Source: Lycorma delicatula
Taxonomy: Eukaryota; Arthropoda; Insecta; Hemiptera; Fulgoridae
Assembly: GCF_047948215.1 (NCBI RefSeq)
Contig: NC_134464.1
Span: 31,433,020 to 31,497,019 of the forward strand
DNA: 64,000 nt
Direction of reading: 5' to 3'
Part shown: positions 58,398-64,000 of the stretch, in pieces
How positions within the stretch are numbered: position 1 is the stretch's first letter
Layout of the letters: each line of letters begins with the position of its first letter
Notes under the pieces: model-generated
Databases searched by the model: none
What the model was told of the DNA's origin: nothing
The model's input: only the letters and a program-made list of their open reading frames with translations
Made by a program: the position numbers and the translations under genes

Positions 58398-59223
58398 GGT
58401 GTTATCCTTTTTTAAAGTCACTAAAAACAGAGAGTAATGTAGTAGGGTGATTTATTTACCCAAACTGCGGTTCTAGCTGGATGTGGACTTTTCTGAATAG
58501 ACTGGTTTTCTGGGTTGGATAAACCAAGGAGTTAAATTTTAGATTTTAACCGGATCTAGTTCTCATTACAACTGTTTTGTTTTAGAAAACTACCCAAATG
58601 AGTTCCCAATGAGAACTTTCAAGTTGGTCGATAATTTCATGATTTAATTTTATGAATTGTATTTTATGTAAAACTCAATAAATTATGAGAATTAAAAACT
58701 ATTTTTGATTATCTCAAACGTTTACATCTGTTGTACGTTAAAAGTATTCCTTGGGTAGAGGAAGCATTAGGAGACCCAACATTATCTACTAAGCACTTCA
58801 ATTTTTCTTTAAAACTCAACAAGTTGAGTTTCTTCAAGCCATGGGGCTATTAGATAGCTCTATTATTACAGCCGAACTCTCTCCACAAACTAAAGAAACC
58901 CAAAACCCAAAGAAAATTCAAAGTAAAAATGTATTAAGGACCGTGAAGGAAGCTAACACGTGTACCCAAAGCAAGTATTCTAACCATTCAAGCAGCCAAC
59001 CATTCTTACGGAAAAAGATATCTTTTACCAAGAATGGGAATAGTATTTGATCAATGATTTAACACTGAAAAACTCTGAATTCTTTCAGAATATCAACAAA
59101 CTGCCACCTCAGATTAGGGTTTTTTTAAGAAAAGTCCATATCCAGCTAGAACCGCAGTTTGGGTAAATAAATCACCCTGTACATTACTCTCTGTTTTTGG
59201 TGACTTTAAAAACGGATAACACC
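58398..59223. mobile_element. Non-autonomous DNA element with 94-bp inverted ends
   Basis: Left arm 58398-58491 and right arm 59130-59223 are near-exact inverted repeats. They contain AGGGTGATTTATTTACCCAA and CTGCGGTTCTAGCTGGATGT (left orientation). The frame at 58841-59050 is Ser/Lys/Thr-rich and matches no family I know. Confidence 0.9.
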
Positions 59224-59276
59224 TTCAGTTTCATCCACGTAAATTGATTTATTTTAATTCTTTATTAACTGTATAC

Positions 59277-60352
59277 AGAGTGATTCGAAGAAACGGGAGA
59301 TTTTGAAATTTATGCCGGTACCCCTAGCCAAATGTCAGAACTGAATAACTTACAGAAGCCAGTTCACGCCATCTTGCAGTTTAGTTATCATGGGTACTTC
59401 TATTGATGAGGAACGTGCTTTTTCCATCAAAGCTTTTTATAAAAACAATGATAGTGTGCATAGAAACTTTTGCCACCAGTTTAATTTAAGACCCCACGAT
59501 CGTGTACCGTCAGCACATTCAATTAACACAGGGATCGAAATTTTGAGGAAACAGGTTCAACAATGAAAAAGAAACTTCCAGGCGGTATGCAGACCGTTCG
59601 TACGCCACACAATATCGTGACTATTCGAGCTGCTGTTGTAAGAAGCCCACACCGTTCAATTCGTCGACAAGCAGTGTCTTTACATTCGTATAGTTCAACT
59701 GTTCGAAGAATATTATTTTAGGATTTCACCATCCGTATAAGTTCCAGATCATCCTGCGTACAAGTTGCAAATCATCCAGGAACTGCAACCAAACGATCGA
59801 ATAATGCGCCATCAGTTCTGTGAACGAATGGTCACAAAGATAAACAAGGACAATGACTGTTAAAAAAAACTGTGGATATCGCATGAAGACAGTTTCCATC
59901 TTAACGGTTTTGTTAATAAACAAAATTTTTCTTTTTTTGGTACAAGAGAATCCTAAACTACACAACAACTAGGTTTTCATCTGATATGCTGTGACAGATA
60001 TTTTCACAAATTATTGACAACGCTTAGTTTCAAGATGTTGGATCAACATTCACCACAGCATGAATATCGATGTCTGCTATGCGCCAATCGTTTGGCAATT
60101 GTATAATTTTCAGAAATGGTGACATTCTATGGTCTGCTGATTTTTCCGTGTGCGATTTCTTTTTGTAAAAACATCCTAAAAGCCAAGTATAAAATAGTCG
60201 GACCTCCGATACCATAGGATAACTAAAAGCCACGATTCGAACAGCAATTGCTGTTACTCCTGTTGAAATGTTTCGTCAAACCATGCAAAATTTCACTACG
60301 AGACTGCAGGAGTGTCTGCGCAGACTGAGCTCACATGAAAAACATAATCTTT
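59277..60352 (+). mobile_element. Mariner-like transposase relic, nearly full length
   Basis: A terminus-like CAGAGTGATTCGAAGAAACG at 59277 is followed by MGTSIDEERAFSIKAFYKNN (from 59400), then IQELQPNDRIMRHQFCERMV, KLWISHEDSFHLNGFVNKQN, TARISMSAM-like sequence, FGNCIISRNGDI, VCDFFL, LKATIRTAIA and MQNFTTRLQECLRR. The first catalytic Asp is His (SHE for SDE), the second region is garbled and the third (CDFF) is intact. Stops throughout. Confidence 0.87.
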
Positions 60353-61596
60353 AAAAAAAAAATAAATTCGGTGTACGTACATATTTATAAATGGCATGTT
60401 TTTTCTCCTATTTAAATGTTATAAATAAATTTATTTAATATAATGGTAATTACTGATTAATATTAAGATTTCTAAAGCGTAACAATATATCCTAAATGTC
60501 ATTCTGATATTCCTTTTTCCCCCACTTTTTTTTGTAATAAATCTAATACGAAGTCAGCCGTTCAGAGAAAACGCGAATGCAAGATACCGTTAACAAGTTT
60601 ATAAAATGACGTCACCAAACATCCTCTAACTTTAACTTCTATAAATTAAATAAAAAAGACTCATAAATTCATCTAACACGATTTAAAATATAATAAATAC
60701 ACTTAACATGATAAATATCAGTCTAAATAAAAATTATTTTCATTAAACAAATAATTTGTAATAGAATAAAAACAAACAGATATAATTAATGACAAATAAT
60801 GACAATAAATTAAAAATTACACAATTAATTATACAAAACCACACTCATACTTTAAAAATGTATTTTCTAAACTACTGCCAAGGTTTTTCGTTTAAATAAA
60901 CAAGCTGAACAAAAAAATTAATACATCTCTAATAATAACAACATTTTGGCTAGTATTATTTTTACTGGTAAAAAAAACAAACCATAATAATTATTATTTA
61001 AATAAAACAATGCATGAATTTTTAGTGTAATTATTTCTAACGAACCATGAGTAAAATAGATGCTAGCTGAATTACTTTAAGTTCCTTAAACCTTGGCTTA
61101 TGAAATCTTTATCCATACTAAGCTATACCTCCAACAAAGAAAAAAAATTGTTTTTATCCAAGCGAAATTTAAAAAAAAAAAAAAAATACATATGAATATA
61201 TTTGGAACGTTATAATTTTGCCGGTAGATATGATGTTTAATACGGAATCCGGGCTAAAGGTATCCAAAAGTAACAGGTTATATTAAGAGAATCAGTTAAT
61301 ATAATTTAATAATTTTATTTTTAATAAACACAGCAACTTACCAAATTTTAATGTAGTTTATACCAAGTTCAGTTAGCTAGAGTTGATATAAACAAATTGC
61401 GCGTACGAATTGTTCAGACGACCGATTTACAAGCATTGCAAAATTGAACACGAGAACAAAAGAGTGATCATATGAAATGATCAAAGGTTTTAATAGAACT
61501 AAGAAGACAAGTCATATAAACTTTTGATTACGTTGACTACTATACGACAAATTAATTATACGGTGACTAATATGAGTAATGATTATTGTGTTGTAT
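60353..61596. other. AT-rich stretch, no gene recognised
   Basis: No signal that I can name. Confidence 0.5.
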
Positions 61597-62803
61597 ATAC
61601 GAGAGGTTATCTCTAAAGTAAAGATAGTTTCATTGTAAAAAGATTATTCCGAAAATTTTATAAATATTTTTATTTTTCTTAAACTACATACCTTACATTA
61701 TTTCTCTATATAATCGCCACATGAATTAAGAAATTTCTCCCAGCGATACAGCTTCAATATAACCTGGTCGTACTCTTTTACCACCAGTCCATTTAGCCAC
61801 TGATTAAGGGCATTTTTAAGTTCATCGTCACCGGCGAATTGCTTACCGCTCAAAAATTCCTTCAATTTCCCCCAAAAAATGGTAAAAGGAAGGAGCTAAG
61901 TCCGGACTACATGGTGATGATCGAAAATTTCCTATCGAAATGTTCTCAGTAAATCACGTGTAGGACCCGCAACGTGTGGACGTGCATTATCGTGTAGCAG
62001 AACGACGCCGTCGGTCAGCCGCCCACGTCGCCGATTTTGAATGGCTGTGACTTGACCTTTGTCGGTCTGGTTGGTGATTGAGGATGACGCCATTCACTTG
62101 ACTGCTGTTTTCTCTCTGGCGTGTAATACGAAATCCATATTTCATCGCCGGTAACGATTGAATTAAGGAACTCATCACCTTTTTCTGTGTAGCGCATCAA
62201 AATTTCCATAGCGGATCCCATTCAGATTTTTTTTGTGACGTTCCATTAAGATGTGCGGCACCCGACGTGTACAAACCATTCTGAAGCATAAAGGGTCATG
62301 AACAATGCGATCGATAACAGCTCTTGAAACATCAGGAAATAGAAGGACCAGGTCGGAAATCGTTGACCGACGATCTTTTCTTATTTCATCATCGACGCGT
62401 TTCAACAAGTCTTCGGTGAATATCGAGGGCCTACCCGAACGTTCTTCATGATGCACATTAATTCTGTTATTTGAAAACTTTTCACACCGTTTCCGGGCGT
62501 TTCTTTCATTCATTACGTTATCACCATACACAGTAATCAACCGCCTATGAATTTCAGCCGGCTTAACATTTTGATGGTTTAGAAAACGTAGACTCCTCGT
62601 ATTTCAGAGTCGGTGGCAACATCGATTTTCCTATTAATTTTATAAGGTAATAACTCACACTTAATCAAAGATACTACAACGCGACAACTTACAGACAACA
62701 GTGCAGTGTGCACATTACTAGCGTGACCATGAACGATACAGGTTCGCCAACCTTAAGGAAAGAAATTTCCCAGCGCTTTTTACTTTAGAGGTATCCCTCG
62801 TAA
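61597..62803 (-). mobile_element. Mariner element with terminal inverted repeats
   Basis: The left end TATACGAGAGGTTATCTCTA, AAGTAAA and the inverted right end TTTACGAGGGATACCTCTA, AAGTAAA form ~28-bp terminal repeats with a few differences. The 1.2-kb length matches typical mariners. The transposase frame lies inside on the minus strand. Confidence 0.9.
61698..62622 (-). pseudogene. Mariner transposase, few lesions
   Basis: N to C: IDVATDSEIRG, LNHQNVKPAEIHRRLITVYG, MNERNARKRCEKFSNNRINV, HHEERSGRPSIFTEDLLKRV, STISDLVLLFPDVSRAVIDR, VTGDEIWISYYTPERK, VVLLHDNARPHVAGPTRDLL, then a frameshift region, LKEFLSGKQFAGDDELKNAL, VKEYDQVILKLYRWEKFLNS and CGDYIEK before the stop. First and second catalytic Asp are present (GDE, HDN); the third-motif segment is frameshifted and reads PSFYHF for PSDYHLF. 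Only a handful of frame breaks, so it is the youngest mariner here, but inactive. Confidence 0.92.
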
Positions 62804-62866
62804 ATACGGGGGCGTTGTGAATCGCCACTGACACAAGGGACGTGACTCGGCAGAAACATGACGAAA

Positions 62867-63923
62867 TCACAAACACAAACGCAACGCTTGTTTATTCTTC
62901 ACATTACAAGCTATCTGAATACAGTTAAGTTCAATACGTGCACCTTTTATAGCTCGGCAGACGTCTAGACGATAATCTAACTCCTTCCAGGTGTTTAGGA
63001 GTGTCTGCGGCGTTATTAGACCAATAGCTTCAACAATCCTCAGTTTTAAATCGTCCAAATCTCAAACATTTCTTTGGTACACACAACCTTTAATAAATCC
63101 TCAAGTAAAAGTCCAAAGGAGTGCTATCTGGAGATCTAGGTGGCCATGCAGTTGACCTCATCATCCGATACAACATTCGGGTAAAGTGTTGTTCGGGAAC
63201 ATGGTAACATCTGGATGAAAGTATGGTGGAGCACTATCTTGTTGGAAACTGAAGCCTGCAGGATTCTAAGGAACACTAAAATTCTCGAGCATGTCGTAGT
63301 ATGTGTGTCCTGTCACAGTATGCTCCATGAAAAAAAAACGGACCGATGACGCCATTTTTGTACAGTTCTAACCACACTTGACCTTCCATGTTTTTTTTTT
63401 TGTTTTTGATTACTGTATGCGGGTTTTCAGCAACCCGAATTTAACAGTTGTGTCTTATAACTTTTCCACACGTACGTAAGTTTGGCTCATTAGTGAATAA
63501 CAACGAATCAAGATAGACAGATTCTAATTAGGATTGTTTTCGACAGGGTGCATTATCTCTGCAGTAAACTGATACCGTAGGCGACGATCATTTGGTTTAA
63601 TGAGATGAAGGAGTTGTAACTCCTCACGCTCGCAAACGGAGCCACTTATGAGTAATGTGAACAGTGGAAAGAGGAATTTGCAGTTCTTAACTAGCCCGCC
63701 TCATTAACTTTCCAGGACAGGGAGTGAATGTATCACGTAAACGATACACAGTCTCGTCACTAACTGAAACTTTTAGATGATTTCCAGTTTGTGAAACCAA
63801 GTTCCCCATCTCTCTAAAAATCGTATCCCACTAACGAATAGATTTGGATGTAGAACGGTCGATATTCCATTCAATTCGTCGCTGAACACTCGTAACTGAT
63901 TGAAACTCAGCTAACCAAAGCAT
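62867..63923 (-). mobile_element. Mariner-like transposase relic, near full length at window edge
   Basis: N to C on the minus strand: MLWLAEFQSVTSVQRRIEWN (start at 63921-63923), STSKSIRQWDTIFREMGNLV, VSVSDETVYRLRDTFTPCPG, ELQIPLSTVH, SLLFTNEPNLRTCGKV, ENPHTVI, GVIGPFFFHG, FSFQQDSAPPYFHPDV, RSPDSTPLDFYLRIY, ITPQTLLNTWKELDYRLDVC and RAIKGARIELN. The first catalytic Asp is Asn (TNE); the second (QQD) and third (PLDF) are intact. Stops and frameshifts. The 5' end of the element runs past the window. Confidence 0.9.
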
Positions 63924-64000
63924 TGAATTTGTTGTGAGTCCACAACTCGACTGACTACAACTACATTGTGAATCTGCTTGCCTGCGCAATCGTACTCCGC

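Overview
This is AT-rich eukaryotic DNA from an insect-type genome. It holds one intact protein-coding gene in a dense, decayed field of transposable elements. The mix of tRNA-derived SINEs, Jockey-, R1- and L2/RTE-like LINEs and many mariner-like transposase relics suggests a large hemipteran genome (planthopper or lanternfly type). That species guess is recall-based inference, not something the sequence proves.

The only clean gene is an intronless PP1-type serine/threonine phosphatase catalytic subunit (21028-22050, minus, 340 residues). All metal-binding and catalytic motifs are present, and a possible polyadenylation signal lies just downstream. Every other long similarity is broken by stops or frameshifts.

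Layout. 0-13 kb: LINE fragments (1-436, 2262-2890, 7913-9000, 9615-10125, R1-like 11691-12350), a SINE (516-810), a ~25-bp-period CCAAT array (3051-3278) and two copies of a long repeat (5018-5822, 6868-7478). 13-20 kb: a 0.7-kb repeat (15062-15768) and a LINE (17446-19335) carrying a nested SINE with a perfect 14-bp target-site duplication. 20-30 kb: the phosphatase, a ~0.5-kb foldback, a mariner-like transposase relic and a Helitron-like N-terminal fragment. 30-39 kb: a mariner-like relic split by a composite double SINE, then LINE fragments on both strands, one holding a 5'-truncated SINE. 39-55 kb: 0.5-0.7-kb repeats, a Tc1/mariner-like element with ~0.48-kb inverted termini (42036-43742) plus relatives at 51.5 and 53.8 kb, a decayed multicopy invertebrate ORF (44390-45986) and a 1-kb foldback. 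55-64 kb: a SINE, four more mariner-like relics (one with recognisable terminal repeats, 61597-62803) and two long-inverted-repeat elements.

Eight mariner-like transposase relics are readable, and none shows an intact catalytic triad, so none looks active. Several short perfect hairpins in old sequence, and an inverted filler at a SINE 5' junction, suggest templated (snap-back) DNA synthesis. No rRNA, intact tRNA gene, CRISPR array or recognisable viral gene was seen. Calls rest on reading motifs by eye; family names come from remembered family signatures, not database searches.
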